A DNA stretch of 64,000 nucleotides from Farysia itapuensis (GCA_023212645.1 JALBYC010000002.1:372001-436000), one strand, 5' to 3'. Numbered from the stretch's first letter, positions 39,860 through 50,580 are shown. Numbers and translations: made by a program. The notes: generated by a model not told the origin, from the sequence alone.

Positions 39860-41076
39860 ACAAGGTCAGTGCTGCCGGCTGGCAGAGATCACCAGCTTCT
39901 GTGTACTACCTGATTGATGCTTCGATTGTCCGTAGGCAGGCAGTGGATTGAGAGTGGGACGAAGGGTCCATGCTCTTTCCGGTGTCGGCAGAGAGAAAGT
40001 CGTGTCTAAAGCCGAAAGGTATAGTCGAGGATCACTGAGTGTTGATTGCGAGGCTCCTTTGCTGTTGCTAACGCGTATCGCAGTTGAATGGCATACGAGG
40101 GAAAGTGTAGCATATATTGCCAAATAAACCACGAGAAAATGAAGCCGGCTAAATCCACTCTAGATCCGCAGAGGAATACACGACGGAGCGCAACCAAAGG
40201 GTTCTGTCTGCGCCACTGCGCGGATCAAGCTGTCCTGCAAGGAGAAAAGCCGGCGAGCCAAAAAGTGCGATGCAAGGCCCGCAGACTATGCGCTCTTGAG
40301 TCATAGCCTCGTTAGCGGAACCCACACATATACGCATTCAGGGTCTGGCGAGAACTTCTGCACGGGCCAGACACGTTACGCTTATCACCAACGACAAGAT
40401 CTTCCAGACCCGACATGACCGCGTTTCTTTGCAGACGGCTGCGTTGACACTTTGCAAGCAAGTATGTCACCTGCGCCATTAACCAATGCGGCTTGTACTC
40501 ATGTTTAGTGGCGTCGCAGCGAGCCAGAGTGATGGAATAGAAAGTGTCGCGCCTGAATTTAGCCAGGTTTTGTATTGAACTGAAATAGAGTTGGGTTAAA
40601 AGTTGGGGGACACGTCTGAGCGGCTTAAATAGTGCCAACTGTGACTTTGCCAATTAGTTGACTTTCCCATCGCACCTTCTCCGACATTGTCGGCCTACAC
40701 ATCACGAGAGCGTAGCCATCACGGTCTATCGCTTCTCTGCTGTATTCTCGCAAACGCACAGCTTCGGCCAACATTCGACTCGCTACACCCCATCCCTTCA
40801 CCGCAGCGTCGCCACCTGTCAGCAAGTCGAAGCATACTCTCTGCTGTTGAGCACACGGACGATCGCATCATTCCCACGATCAGACCTTGATACCAACTAG
40901 TTCCATGCTTTGCCATCACCCAGGACTTGATTTTCCCCGCCATACCAACTCCACCTCAACACAGCTCCCAGGATAAGAGCCCTTCTCTGAACTCGTTCCC
41001 TGGCTAAAGATCCAGTTGCGGCTTTTCTGCTGCAGCAGTGGTCGCAACCCGCCTGGGTCGAATCTTTGCCATCATC
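39860..41076. other. Divergent spacer between the coiled-coil gene and SET9
   Basis: This 1.2-kb stretch probably contains one or more 5' exons of the minus-strand coiled-coil gene (about 39911-40080) and the promoter of SET9. From about 40140 to 41030 I see no supported gene, RNA or repeat. Confidence 0.5.
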
Positions 41077-44000
41077 ATGGAGGACCTCTCTGCCGATGAT
41101 GATATCCTCTCCGACATTCTGCTCGACAATCTCGAGTTCGAGCCCGCCATCTCTACTCATAAGATGAACCCGCACTATCGAGGACAGCGCTTCGACAGAA
41201 ATACCGTCAGTCTTCTCGTTCGCAGGCGTATCGTGGTCGAAAAGGATGTCGCAACAGCAATCGAGGACCTGTGCAAGCTCGGAATCGTTCGCAAATACTT
41301 GACCAACAAAACGCCACGGCAAGTCACCAATTTCCATGCTCATGCTCGACGCTACTTTGAGACCTATCTGCCAGACAGCGGTGTGGAATTTGCGCTCACC
41401 ACCCGATACAAGCGTGTCATGATGGAAAAACTTGCAAAGATGCCCGAAGCCTCGGAGCCTAGTCCCACCATCAAAGAGGAAGCCAGCCCATCAATACCGA
41501 ACGAAAGTACTGACAACAAGGGCAAAACAAAATCCAAACCAAGATCCTCTCTGGACCGTGCATCTGTCAGCATCGGTGCTGCTCCCGCCGCATCGGAGAA
41601 GGCTGACCTGAGTGTGCTTGCCATGCGTCCATTCAAGGCTGGAGAACTGATCAATTACTGCAAGGGCGGTCTTAAAGATCTTTCGAAAAGCGAAGACGAA
41701 GCTCTGCGTGAAGAGGCGACCACCTCGAGGGAAAAGCGCAAAGATGCAGAGTACAAAGGTGTTTTGGGTCCAGGAAGAGATTTCTCCGTCATTCGGTCAG
41801 CGCGCAAAGGGTGCAGTCAGCTGCTTCTCGGACCAGCTAGATTCGTCAACCATGACTGCAATCCAAATACTGACTTTTACCGCATGGGATCAACCATGCT
41901 TTTCAAGGTCATTCGCCCAATACAGCGAAACGAGGAAATCACCACCTACTACGGTGACAACTACTTCGAATGGGCAAACTCAGAGTGTATGTGTGCCACC
42001 TGTGAGCTTCGAGGCACAGGTGCCTTCTCCACGACTCTACCCGAAGTCAAACCCAAGGAGGAAGAGCCTTCTTCGTCCACAATAAGTACACCCTCCGAGA
42101 CCAACGGCCGTCAGTCAGCACGCAGGTCGGTCCGACCGACGGGAGTTGCAGCCTCCCTACATTCGCCTTCACCCACGCCCTCAATGACACCATCCTGGTC
42201 AACCACACACGGTGACGACGCACCAAAGGAGAAAACGCCCTCGCGCGAACTCCTCGCTGATCTCAAACTCGCAGAGCATGGACCATCAGATGACCGTTCT
42301 GATCCGTGGGCCGAAGGAGCTGGACCAAAATGCAGATGTCTGACATGCGGGGCCACCTTTTGGGCTCCAGAGAAGTGGTGGACTCCGGATGAGTGTCCAA
42401 GGTGCGAACGTCACTACAAGATCTTCAAAGCAGACTGGCCCGGACGCGTACCAACCGAGGGTCTGCTTGCCCGGAAAGCAGGTCTGAAGAGTAAGCCGAG
42501 CTCAGAGTTGATATCTGAGCATCTCGCATCGACCCCAACATCTCGTCCAGACAAACAACGTTCTTTAACACCGACGAATGCAAACACAAACACACCAGGA
42601 TCGCAACCGAAGAAACGCGGTAGACCTTCAAAAGCAGTCAGCGCCAGTCCAAGGGCTGTTTCGGATGTTGCCTCTCCAAAAACCAGCTCAAAATCTACGC
42701 ACAAGGCTTCAGCCGCGACACTGCCATCACTTTCTTCGTTGGGGACGGCAAAGACCTCAGAAAATCTCGTCACTTCCTCCAACACTTCGGCCACAAAGTC
42801 AGTGGCGGACAATTTCGGTCTCGACTCTGATGGCTCTGACTTGACTCCCGAACCCGATTCCGACCGGGATCAAGTATTTGAGGACGATGATGACGAAGAC
42901 GAGGGCCCCCGGCCGTCATCACACGGTACGAGACACGCAGAGTCAATTAGGTCGTCAAGCTCCAGCCCAGGCCCGGCTGGTCCCAAGATGCTTGGCAAGA
43001 ATGCAAAGACGGATGTGCTGGCCCAGTACTGGGGAGCACCCATTGGAGATCGGCGAGTCAGACGAAAGCCTTCGACGACTGGGGGTCCTGAGCTTTTAGC
43101 ACTCAGACAAGCCTCACACGAAATGGGAGGCAAGCCAGCAGCTCGTCGCTCAAGTTTCCGCCAACCGGATTCTGATAGCGCTGGCCAACAAAAATTTCAC
43201 CAGCGGCGTATTGTGGCGTCTTCGGCTTCCGAAGCCGAAGAAGAATCAGTACGAAAAGCTTCCACAACGCATGTCGTCAAACACCGCAAGACTCCGAGCA
43301 CGAGCGACGCAGATTCGATGACTGAACGTAACACATTGCCGAAAACAGCCTCGCCTCAGCTGCCAACAGCAGCGTCATCTCCCGGCCTTTCTCCGCGCTC
43401 AAGCGCTGCTCAACCACGCAGTGTGTCTCGCACGCTTGCTCCTGATGCAGATCGCGCGCACGAGCGTCCTACTGAAGGCGCTAGACCGGAGCTCGCTACA
43501 TCGGGCACCGAGCGGACGTCAGAATCGAACCTTGCCTTGTTCTGGTCGGCTGGAGTTGGCGGTCCGAGGCAGCGACGTCAAGCGCACCGCGAGCCTGTCA
43601 ACGTCACCTCATCATCCATGCCTGGGAAGCGGCAAAGACAGACTTCAGATTCTAGTCGAAGTCAGACTCCAGATATCAAAAGATCGCGAGGACGACCTGC
43701 CACAGGTCTTGGCACAGATGACGACGGGAGCAGTAGAGACCGAAGTGCAAGATCGAGGTCAGCTGCCATCTCCGATGGAGACAAGAGGAGCAGCCGAGCC
43801 GGCAGCGATATGGATGAAGACGACGACGACAAGCCTTTGTCGAGGCCACAAATTGCCAACAAGGCTCAGCTATCGACGGGGCATGTCGAAGTCCCTGCCG
43901 CATCAGAAAAAAAGGGCTCATTGCTGCCCTCTGCGCCCTTGTTCATCCCCCCTGGATTTCCTCGGTCCGATCTTGCTGCAGCAGCGGCTCGATCGAGCTC

Positions 44001-45042
44001 TCCATTAGCTGGACCACCACGCGCCGGTTTGCCAGGACAACCTATGCGAAAGAATCTTCGATGGGGAAGCGGTAAGACCTCGTTGAGCAGACCTCTTGGC
44101 CCAAATAATACTCATGGGAGTCCATTGGGACGTCCGCAAATGTCTCCGAATGGTCCAGCCGGCTCACCTTTGGCACGCTCGGAGAGTGAGACCCCAGCCA
44201 AGACGCAACAGCCGTTCTCGACAGCTAGCCTTGTCAATCACCACCAGCAGCTTCATGGCATACCGCTTGTCGCCGACAAAGTAATGTCAGCCTCAGAGCC
44301 TCCAGAATCCACCGTGGGGTGGCATACTGTTCAAGAGCCAAACGTTCGCGAAGAAGTCAAGCCACCCGCGACACCATTGGAGCCATCCCCGATCCAGGAT
44401 ATTTATGTTGATGCCGTCACTGGCATGGATATACCAGAGACAGTTATAAACAAGCACATCTTGCCTGTCCCTACCTCTGTTGATCTTGCCGCTCCTCATC
44501 TCAGCACTGCAGACGAAGCAGGGGTGAGGATGGAACCTGAAGAGATTGGCAACCTCCATTCCGAGTCCTCAGCACCGGTCGAGGAGACGGCAAACGCTTT
44601 TCTCGAGATTGTCAACTCGGACACTTTTGAGAGCAGTTCGCTCTCGACTGCTTCAGCGGATCCACAGAACCGAAGATCGTCTGGCCGTGCCCGCAAAGCG
44701 CCTGAAATGGCAGCAGGTCAAATTCCGTACAAAGGCAGTCTGGTAAGACTCGCAGCACAGCGGGCCAAGAATCCGAAAGGATCTGCTGCCAACACTTCTG
44801 CCAACTCTCCAATGTCTACCGGTACAACCTCGCCCGATGTGTGGGAGAGTCCAAAGGCAGTGCGCTATCGCAAGTCTATGGCCGACATCTCGACGCCCAC
44901 CAAGCAGGTGGAGGATGCGGCTCTGTTACCGGCTCTTGGCGAGACAGATTCGCACATCGCACCCGAGCACAAGGCTGTTGGCAACGGCGGCAGTACAAAC
45001 GGTCTTAAAGACACCCCAACATCAGACATGCATCTGGACTGA
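41077..45042 (+). CDS. SET9: Histone H4-K20 methyltransferase, Set9/Suv4-20 type
   Basis: Set9/Kmt5 enzymes methylate lysine 20 of histone H4, with roles in DNA damage response and heterochromatin. One exon, 1321 residues. The N-terminal helical domain (about 1-110) is family-typical: MEDLSADDDILSDILLDNLE, then FHAHARRYFETYLP. The SET domain spans about 184-308 with LLGPARFVNHDCNPNTDFYR, EEITTYYGDNYFEW and a post-SET CMCATCE. A second zinc-like cluster follows at about 410-445 (CRCLTCGATFW, WTPDECPRCERHYKIFKADW), as in fungal Set9. An AT-hook-like KKRGRPSKA follows; the remaining 800 residues are disordered. The SET insert at about 150-180 is long. The start at 41077 is preferred over 41038. 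Confidence 0.9.
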   Translation: MEDLSADDDILSDILLDNLEFEPAISTHKMNPHYRGQRFDRNTVSLLVRRRIVVEKDVATAIEDLCKLGIVRKYLTNKTPRQVTNFHAHARRYFETYLPDSGVEFALTTRYKRVMMEKLAKMPEASEPSPTIKEEASPSIPNESTDNKGKTKSKPRSSLDRASVSIGAAPAASEKADLSVLAMRPFKAGELINYCKGGLKDLSKSEDEALREEATTSREKRKDAEYKGVLGPGRDFSVIRSARKGCSQLLLGPARFVNHDCNPNTDFYRMGSTMLFKVIRPIQRNEEITTYYGDNYFEWANSECMCATCELRGTGAFSTTLPEVKPKEEEPSSSTISTPSETNGRQSARRSVRPTGVAASLHSPSPTPSMTPSWSTTHGDDAPKEKTPSRELLADLKLAEHGPSDDRSDPWAEGAGPKCRCLTCGATFWAPEKWWTPDECPRCERHYKIFKADWPGRVPTEGLLARKAGLKSKPSSELISEHLASTPTSRPDKQRSLTPTNANTNTPGSQPKKRGRPSKAVSASPRAVSDVASPKTSSKSTHKASAATLPSLSSLGTAKTSENLVTSSNTSATKSVADNFGLDSDGSDLTPEPDSDRDQVFEDDDDEDEGPRPSSHGTRHAESIRSSSSSPGPAGPKMLGKNAKTDVLAQYWGAPIGDRRVRRKPSTTGGPELLALRQASHEMGGKPAARRSSFRQPDSDSAGQQKFHQRRIVASSASEAEEESVRKASTTHVVKHRKTPSTSDADSMTERNTLPKTASPQLPTAASSPGLSPRSSAAQPRSVSRTLAPDADRAHERPTEGARPELATSGTERTSESNLALFWSAGVGGPRQRRQAHREPVNVTSSSMPGKRQRQTSDSSRSQTPDIKRSRGRPATGLGTDDDGSSRDRSARSRSAAISDGDKRSSRAGSDMDEDDDDKPLSRPQIANKAQLSTGHVEVPAASEKKGSLLPSAPLFIPPGFPRSDLAAAAARSSSPLAGPPRAGLPGQPMRKNLRWGSGKTSLSRPLGPNNTHGSPLGRPQMSPNGPAGSPLARSESETPAKTQQPFSTASLVNHHQQLHGIPLVADKVMSASEPPESTVGWHTVQEPNVREEVKPPATPLEPSPIQDIYVDAVTGMDIPETVINKHILPVPTSVDLAAPHLSTADEAGVRMEPEEIGNLHSESSAPVEETANAFLEIVNSDTFESSSLSTASADPQNRRSSGRARKAPEMAAGQIPYKGSLVRLAAQRAKNPKGSAANTSANSPMSTGTTSPDVWESPKAVRYRKSMADISTPTKQVEDAALLPALGETDSHIAPEHKAVGNGGSTNGLKDTPTSDMHLD

Positions 45043-45168
45043 CGGTATTTTCACCTTCATGTATTTGTACACACACCCACCCACACACACGGAAAGTCAA
45101 AGGAAGCCCCACGTCAGCGCGCGTGACATTGTGATGAATGCATATGTGGTAAGAATTGGTGTGGGGAT

Positions 45169-47403
45169 TTACTGCTCGCTGGGTGGTGAGGGGGTGTTGG
45201 ACGGTTGCACTACGTCCAATACGGCGGTAAGATGGTCGATGACGCCGTCGATGCGATGCTGTAGCTGTGCGAGGAGGAGGATTTGCTGTTGGATTGAGAG
45301 TTTCTGAGCCTCGAGGGCGGCTGCGGGGTCCGTGGCCGCTGCTGCTGCCGGTGGGTGTGGTGGTGGTGTTGGTTGCGGGGGGAGGTGGAGTGTGGGGTTT
45401 GTGAGGAGGGGGTAGGGGAGGGAAGGTTGGTGGTGGAGGGGGAAGTCAGGGATGGAGGATGGGTCGAATAGGGGTATAAGGGCTGGTTGACGGTGGGACG
45501 CTACTGCTACTGCTGCTGGTGTGGGGGTGGTGGACGAGGTTGTAGCTTGAGTGCTGGTGGTGGCGGTTGGCGCGTCTGGTGTGGGGACGAGGTGTGCGAA
45601 CCGCTTCAACGTAGCCAACCTAATCGCTTCCCTAGGATCGTCCGGATCGGAAGGACTTTCTTCCCCTACTGTAGCCTCGCGAAGCGCCGAATCGGCTGGA
45701 TCTTTTGCTTTGCCTTTACCTTTCTCGTTCTCGCCAGCCCCTGCACGGTCGGGCGGGCGACCACGCACATAGAGCGATGACGGCGGTGGCGGCATCCATA
45801 ACCCGCCATTCCCTTCCAGAACACCACCCGACCCACTTCCCTCTTCAGCCGAAGCTAGCGGCGTCGGTAGATATCCACCTGTCTGACTCTGTGCAAATGT
45901 GCGCGTGCTGGAGGTGGGAGTTGAGTACCCGCTGCGGGTAGCACTGCCACTGCGTGGGCCGCGAGTGCGCGACGACGGCGAGAAAGCACGGTTGCGACCG
46001 GCGCGAGCGGACATTTCGCCCTCCTGACGCACACGGTGTAAATCGGACTGCAGACGCTGGATGAATCCCTGCAGTCGCTGGTCGAAGGTCCGTTCGGCTG
46101 CTGCCGTTCGCGTGGCTGTCGGTGTAGCCGCACTCGGCCCAGCAGCGGGGCCGGATACAGGCGTAGACGCAGACGAGGTCGCGGGTACAGCTTCGTGTGG
46201 CGGTTGAGGTCCAGTCTCTGCTCGTTGTGGCGCCACAACGTCAGCAGGAGCAGCTCCAGGCACCGCCGGTCGTTGGGCTGGAGTGTCGGCATCTTCGTCC
46301 AGAACAGTCCGTCGACAAGTAGGACAGCTCTGTTGCCTCTCGAGCCAAGAACGAAGGCAGTGGAAGTGGAAGATATGTCCACATGGCAGCTTCTTGGGCG
46401 TCACATTCAGTCCGTTGCTGCTTGAAGCCGCAGGTGGTGAAGGCTGTGCCGGGTTGGGCTCATCCTGCGCAACCATGTCTTCTCGACAGATGATGCACGT
46501 GCCGTCGGTGTTGGCCAGATCGGCAGAGTTGGCATCGGGGTACTTTGTCTCCATGTTCTTGGTTGCTTTGCGATAGCGCACCAAGTCCCTCACCTTTGTA
46601 GCACATGAGCGGCCGGTGACGTACAGATCGTGGATCAGAGAGAGTGGAATACCGTACCAGCGTGTCAAGAGGACAAAGAAGAAAGTGTGCGTGATGAGAC
46701 GCACAGTGTCGTGGGCCAGGTCGACATAGAAGATCCACATCGATTTGGCCTCCCACGGCTCTTCATGGCGCAGATCGGCACAGTTGATGCCATACTTGGC
46801 AATCGTGCTGCATAGTGAAGCTGTGAGGATCATGAATTCGGATGCGAAGAGGATCATGATGCCAACCCTTGCCCTTTTGATGAGAAGAATCTCGATGGCG
46901 AATGCGACCAGAAAGAGGTCGACAAACAAGAGCGTTGACAGGATGGAGCAAAGTCGTATGTGAAACAGGCGAGAGACAGAAGGCGATTGCTCCATGAACT
47001 CCACCCGGTCCGCTGACAGCCAGTGAAAGGCTTTGAGAAAGAGGAGGATACCGAACAGAAGCACAAAGGAGATGTCGAAGTCGTCTCGAAAGATGGAGAT
47101 GGCCAGCAAAGTGCCTACGAGAGAATACCATGATCTCTCGTATAAATGTTCGACCTCGATAGGTCTCAAAGATCCGAAAAAGATGTGCTGCAAGAAACGG
47201 CCAAAGAGAAGGGAGAGGAAGAAGAGAAAGTTGAGTAGCACGAGCAGGCAGCCATTGGATCGCCCGAGGAAGATGGTCGCGGAGTAGAAGTTGGAGCGTT
47301 CCCGAAACGCTCTCAGTACCACGCCCAGTGCTGAGGCGGACGATACGAGACCGTAGAGCAAAACCCGTTGAGGAGTGATTGATGCCGTGAAAGGGGCTGG
47401 CAT
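45169..47403 (-). CDS. HRD1: ER-associated degradation E3 ubiquitin ligase Hrd1 (synoviolin)
   Basis: Hrd1 forms the ER retrotranslocation channel and ubiquitinates misfolded ER proteins for the proteasome. One exon, 744 residues. The first 260 residues hold six to eight membrane segments (LLYGLVSSASALGVVL, LLVLLNFLFFLSLLFG, ISFVLLFGILLFLKAF, LLFVDLFLVAFAIEILLI and others), including SADRVEFMEQSPSVSRLFHI, a conserved Hrd1 loop. A RING-H2 domain follows at about 304-366: CIICRED then CGHIFHFHCLRSWLERQQ and CPTCR. The spacer inside the RING is Pro/Ser-rich. The cytosolic tail is disordered and ends in a helix (LSIQQQILLLAQLQHRIDGV). It is tail-to-tail with SET9 (126 bp). Confidence 0.95.
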   Translation of the reverse strand: MPAPFTASITPQRVLLYGLVSSASALGVVLRAFRERSNFYSATIFLGRSNGCLLVLLNFLFFLSLLFGRFLQHIFFGSLRPIEVEHLYERSWYSLVGTLLAISIFRDDFDISFVLLFGILLFLKAFHWLSADRVEFMEQSPSVSRLFHIRLCSILSTLLFVDLFLVAFAIEILLIKRARVGIMILFASEFMILTASLCSTIAKYGINCADLRHEEPWEAKSMWIFYVDLAHDTVRLITHTFFFVLLTRWYGIPLSLIHDLYVTGRSCATKVRDLVRYRKATKNMETKYPDANSADLANTDGTCIICREDMVAQDEPNPAQPSPPAASSSNGLNVTPKKLPCGHIFHFHCLRSWLERQQSCPTCRRTVLDEDADTPAQRPAVPGAAPADVVAPQRAETGPQPPHEAVPATSSASTPVSGPAAGPSAATPTATRTAAAERTFDQRLQGFIQRLQSDLHRVRQEGEMSARAGRNRAFSPSSRTRGPRSGSATRSGYSTPTSSTRTFAQSQTGGYLPTPLASAEEGSGSGGVLEGNGGLWMPPPPSSLYVRGRPPDRAGAGENEKGKGKAKDPADSALREATVGEESPSDPDDPREAIRLATLKRFAHLVPTPDAPTATTSTQATTSSTTPTPAAVAVASHRQPALIPLFDPSSIPDFPLHHQPSLPYPLLTNPTLHLPPQPTPPPHPPAAAAATDPAAALEAQKLSIQQQILLLAQLQHRIDGVIDHLTAVLDVVQPSNTPSPPSEQ

Positions 47404-47763
47404 GATGGCAAAGTCACACTGGCGCGGAGCGCTCAGCCCAGCTACGACTGCGGTGGAAAGATCAAGAAGTTGATAGTGTCGATAGATTCCCGGCCGTCAT
47501 TCACGAAGTTAGCGTTGTGGTAAGAAAGTAGGCAGCAAGGTGTGTACGACCATGCACCATGCTGGTTGTTCTATGGCAAGAGCGAACGCGCGAACGCTGT
47601 TGTTCTCGAGCGAATTTAACACGTGGAATGCATGGAAGCATGGAATCACACTGATGTGGAGCTTTTTATTGCAATCTGACATGACAGATTTTTGTGAAAC
47701 GTCAAAAAAACGCCTGAAAGATCAAGGCACAGAGTTGCAACGTTGCAGCAGGCCCACCATGTG
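47404..47763. other. Divergent spacer HRD1 / RNase P subunit
   Basis: This 360-bp promoter region is shared by two divergent genes. It contains no obvious TATA box, repeat or RNA gene. Confidence 0.5.
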
Positions 47764-48336
47764 ATGCTGGAAGATCTTGAAAATCATGAAGCAGGTATGT
47801 AAGACGGTTGGATTGTCGGCATAAACCTCGTCTGAACAATGCATGCCCTCCAGACAAACGCAGCAGGTTCATCGACGGCGGCACATCTAAATGTCATTCA
47901 GACACTTCACCAAGAACAGTTGGCAAGACTAGCGTCAGTCAGCATGCCGAAACTCGCTTCGCAGCACTCGAGAACCTTTCTTCAGATGGCGCGCACACAT
48001 ATCGAGGGCTCACATAGCCTGTACGAGGCACAGAGGCTCAACTCTGTCCGGTATCGCGGCGCATTATGGGCCGAAGCCGTCGAGCCAACAGCCACCAAAG
48101 GCAACGGCAGAGACGAACCGGTTCGAGTCGTCCCCGACTTCTATCATCAGCACAACCCAAGGTGTCGCAGATGCGCCATTCCGTTGATAGCGGGTGTGAA
48201 CGAAGTTTCCAGAACGTCTTTGATACAGCGGCACCATGGTCGATCAAAGAAGAGGAAGAGCGCTCGAGTTTGCCTGCTATGCCAGGAAACGAAACAGAAT
48301 ACGGCTCGCCAAAGACAGCTCAGAACGTCAAGGTAG
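47764..48336 (+). CDS. RNase P/MRP subunit, Rpr2/Rpp21/Snm1-like
   Basis: Proteins of this family bind the RNA core of RNase P or RNase MRP and help process pre-tRNA or pre-rRNA. The preferred model has two exons, 47764-47794 and 47864-48336, joined across a 69-nt intron (GTATGT...CGCAG), giving 167 residues beginning MLEDLENHEAAGSSTAAHLN. An alternative intronless start at 47839 would begin inside that intron. Seen: N-terminal helices (LHQEQLARLASVSMPKLASQ), then the zinc ribbon with CRRCAIPLIAGV and, after a basic loop, CLLCQETKQ: two CxxC pairs with the spacing of Rpr2/Rpp21. Whether it belongs to RNase P or MRP cannot be decided here. Confidence 0.75.
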
Positions 48337-48471
48337 ACAGATTTCACACGTTGTTTGAAGAAGTACACTATGGTATATTTGCTTGACTGCTAAAGTTGGA
48401 GTGGGAACGAGTAAAGGACAGTGATTCGTGCAAAGTGCTAGTACTGATATGCGTTGGTGCAGTCGAGCTAT

Positions 48472-50580
48472 CTAGTAGTAGATTTGTCTCGCGGAGCCTC
48501 GGGGTAAGCGGACAGGGCGAACGATCGATAGTACTGTGTCAAGAACGGGAGCTATGTAGTCATCTACGAAGTTGCCGTTCACAACAGCGTGAGGATACCT
48601 GCCATCGTAGTAGAGTGTTTTGCTTGTGTTCGGCAGAAAGTTGAGCCTTCTGAAATTCTCTGCATCGAAAGTAAGATGATTGACGTGATAGATGTCGCGC
48701 GAAGTGTTGGCGATCAAACCAAGCGCTATGCCAATCGAAAAGATGAGAACCAGTAGCGAGACTAGCTTGTGCTCTAGCAAGCTGGACAGGAGAGGAGATT
48801 CACTTGTTTTGGCAGTCTGTGACACTTGAATAGCCTTGGGAGGAACCGAGTCAAGCTTCACGGCAGATGACTCTGTCTGCACAGATTGCGCAGTGTATTC
48901 CAGAGAGGAACGAGCTTTGCCGACTCGTCTGCGCCTCCGCTGGATGACGGTCTCGATGAAATCGTCCACGGTCCCCATATTTTCCGCCTCATCAATCTGG
49001 GTGTCTTCTCCTGAACTTTCGCTCTGGACTTCAAGGCGTCGAGCAAGCTCATTGCCCAATCTGCGTTGCAAGGTGGGCGGATTGCTGTGTTGTTGCAGTG
49101 TTGAATCAATCGACTGTAGAGCTGAAACCCTGCGGATTTCGTCGAGCTCCGTTTCGAGTTTGTCGGCAGTCGCACGCAGCTCTTCCGCTTCCTCCTTGTA
49201 GTCAAGAAGACGTGCGCCGTCGGCTAGTGCCCGATCTAGATCTTGCTTGAGCTGCAGAGCGTTCCGTTCCGCGTTGTCTCTCGCCGCCTCGCACTCTTCT
49301 AGGTAGTTAGACAGCTCTCGAGACTCTTTGAGACGACGATCGAGGTCTTCCTTGATCCGCTGCGTGAGATCGGCCTCATCGTCAATAGTCCTTTTAAGTC
49401 TTGCGTTAGCTTTGCCTGCCGCCTCGAGCTGCAACGTGATAGAAGCTAGCTCTGCCTCGTAGGAGACTGTGAGTTGCTGTACCTCTTCGAGCTTGACCCT
49501 AGCTTCTTTCTCCTCTCTCCTTAATTGCTGGACTTGATTGGAAAGGTCGTCGAGCTTGGTCTGTTGCTCAAGCATAGTGTCCTCGTGCTGTTCCTGAAGA
49601 GTAACCAGCTTGTTCTCCAAAGTATTGATCTTTCGCTCCTTGTCTGAGAGCGATTGCAATAGGGCATCACTCTTTTCGCGCTCTATTCGCAGATCTTCTT
49701 GCAAATCCAGAATGAAGGCCTTTTGTGGACTGAATTCTCGAGACAGGTCTCTGCTACTGTCGGCATCACGAATGAGGTAGTCCTCCTGACTGAGTTCGCT
49801 AGACCCATCAAATTCTGCTGCTGGTTCGTACTCCTTTGCTAGGCGTGGACCCTTGATCGCATCGTCCGACATAGGCGGTATGCTCGACGCTGCTTCTTCT
49901 GAGAAATCAGACTGAGCGCTTGACTCTAAAGCATGGATGAGATTGACCAAAACGATAGACGTGATGGGTACCTCTGGATTTTCTGCGATGAATGCTTCGA
50001 GCTGCGTGTAGACTTTGGGATCAATGAGAGCGTGACCTCTTTGTTTCTCAAACTCGGCCAAAAGTGCTGGGAGGTCACGACTGGGCAGTGTTGGCTCTGC
50101 GACATCATCGTGATCCGTCTGCTGATCGTTCGAAGTGGGAACAAATTTGCTGAACAACGCTGCTATCTCTGCATGTAGCTCGACGACTCTTTGAGCGTCA
50201 TTGGTCGAAGCGTGATCGTTGCCAGTGTAGATCTTGCTCGGAAGAAAGTTGGAATCATCGGACTTGAACATGGACGAGCCACCTGCATCGCTTCTAGCAG
50301 AAGTCAAGTCGTCATGAAACGTTGCAGGAGTATCGTCTATGTCGGTAGAGTGATGCACGCGGTCAAAATCAGACGATATATCACTGGGTATATCAGAGGA
50401 GGATGCTGGATCTTGATCATGGTCAGACTGGATTGCCACCATTCTGAGCGGGTGGATCGTTTCTTGACTGCTTGCTCTGGTCATTTCCTCGAGTGCAAGA
50501 TGCGATATAGAGCCATCCTTGCTACCGTTGATTGAGTTCATGCTGTGCGGTGTGTTTCTTAAACCTTGACTAAATGCCAT
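48472..50580 (-). CDS. Coiled-coil single-pass membrane protein, possibly LINC/KASH-like
   Basis: I do not recognise a named family. One exon, 702 residues. The N-terminal 290 residues are acidic and Ser-rich but include a folded-looking helical segment at about 160-215 (LPALLAEFEKQRGHALIDPK, EAFIAENPEVPITSIVLVNL). A long coiled coil spans about 290-490. After a basic patch (IQRRRRRVGKARSS) comes one hydrophobic segment at about 600-625 (LVSLLVLIFSIGIALGLIA) and a 75-residue tail ending SARQIYY. This layout (helical head, coiled coil, basic patch, one membrane segment, short lumenal tail) resembles nuclear-envelope KASH or spindle-pole anchors, but the classic PPPX terminus is absent, so the assignment is inference. 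A Golgi golgin-type protein is the main alternative. Confidence 0.7.
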   Translation of the reverse strand: MAFSQGLRNTPHSMNSINGSKDGSISHLALEEMTRASSQETIHPLRMVAIQSDHDQDPASSSDIPSDISSDFDRVHHSTDIDDTPATFHDDLTSARSDAGGSSMFKSDDSNFLPSKIYTGNDHASTNDAQRVVELHAEIAALFSKFVPTSNDQQTDHDDVAEPTLPSRDLPALLAEFEKQRGHALIDPKVYTQLEAFIAENPEVPITSIVLVNLIHALESSAQSDFSEEAASSIPPMSDDAIKGPRLAKEYEPAAEFDGSSELSQEDYLIRDADSSRDLSREFSPQKAFILDLQEDLRIEREKSDALLQSLSDKERKINTLENKLVTLQEQHEDTMLEQQTKLDDLSNQVQQLRREEKEARVKLEEVQQLTVSYEAELASITLQLEAAGKANARLKRTIDDEADLTQRIKEDLDRRLKESRELSNYLEECEAARDNAERNALQLKQDLDRALADGARLLDYKEEAEELRATADKLETELDEIRRVSALQSIDSTLQQHSNPPTLQRRLGNELARRLEVQSESSGEDTQIDEAENMGTVDDFIETVIQRRRRRVGKARSSLEYTAQSVQTESSAVKLDSVPPKAIQVSQTAKTSESPLLSSLLEHKLVSLLVLIFSIGIALGLIANTSRDIYHVNHLTFDAENFRRLNFLPNTSKTLYYDGRYPHAVVNGNFVDDYIAPVLDTVLSIVRPVRLPRGSARQIYY

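Noticed and set aside
1..47403. A proteostasis cluster (LTN1, RPT3, HRD1)
   Set aside because: The genes are far apart, on different promoters, and separated by unrelated genes; fungal housekeeping genes are commonly interspersed this way.
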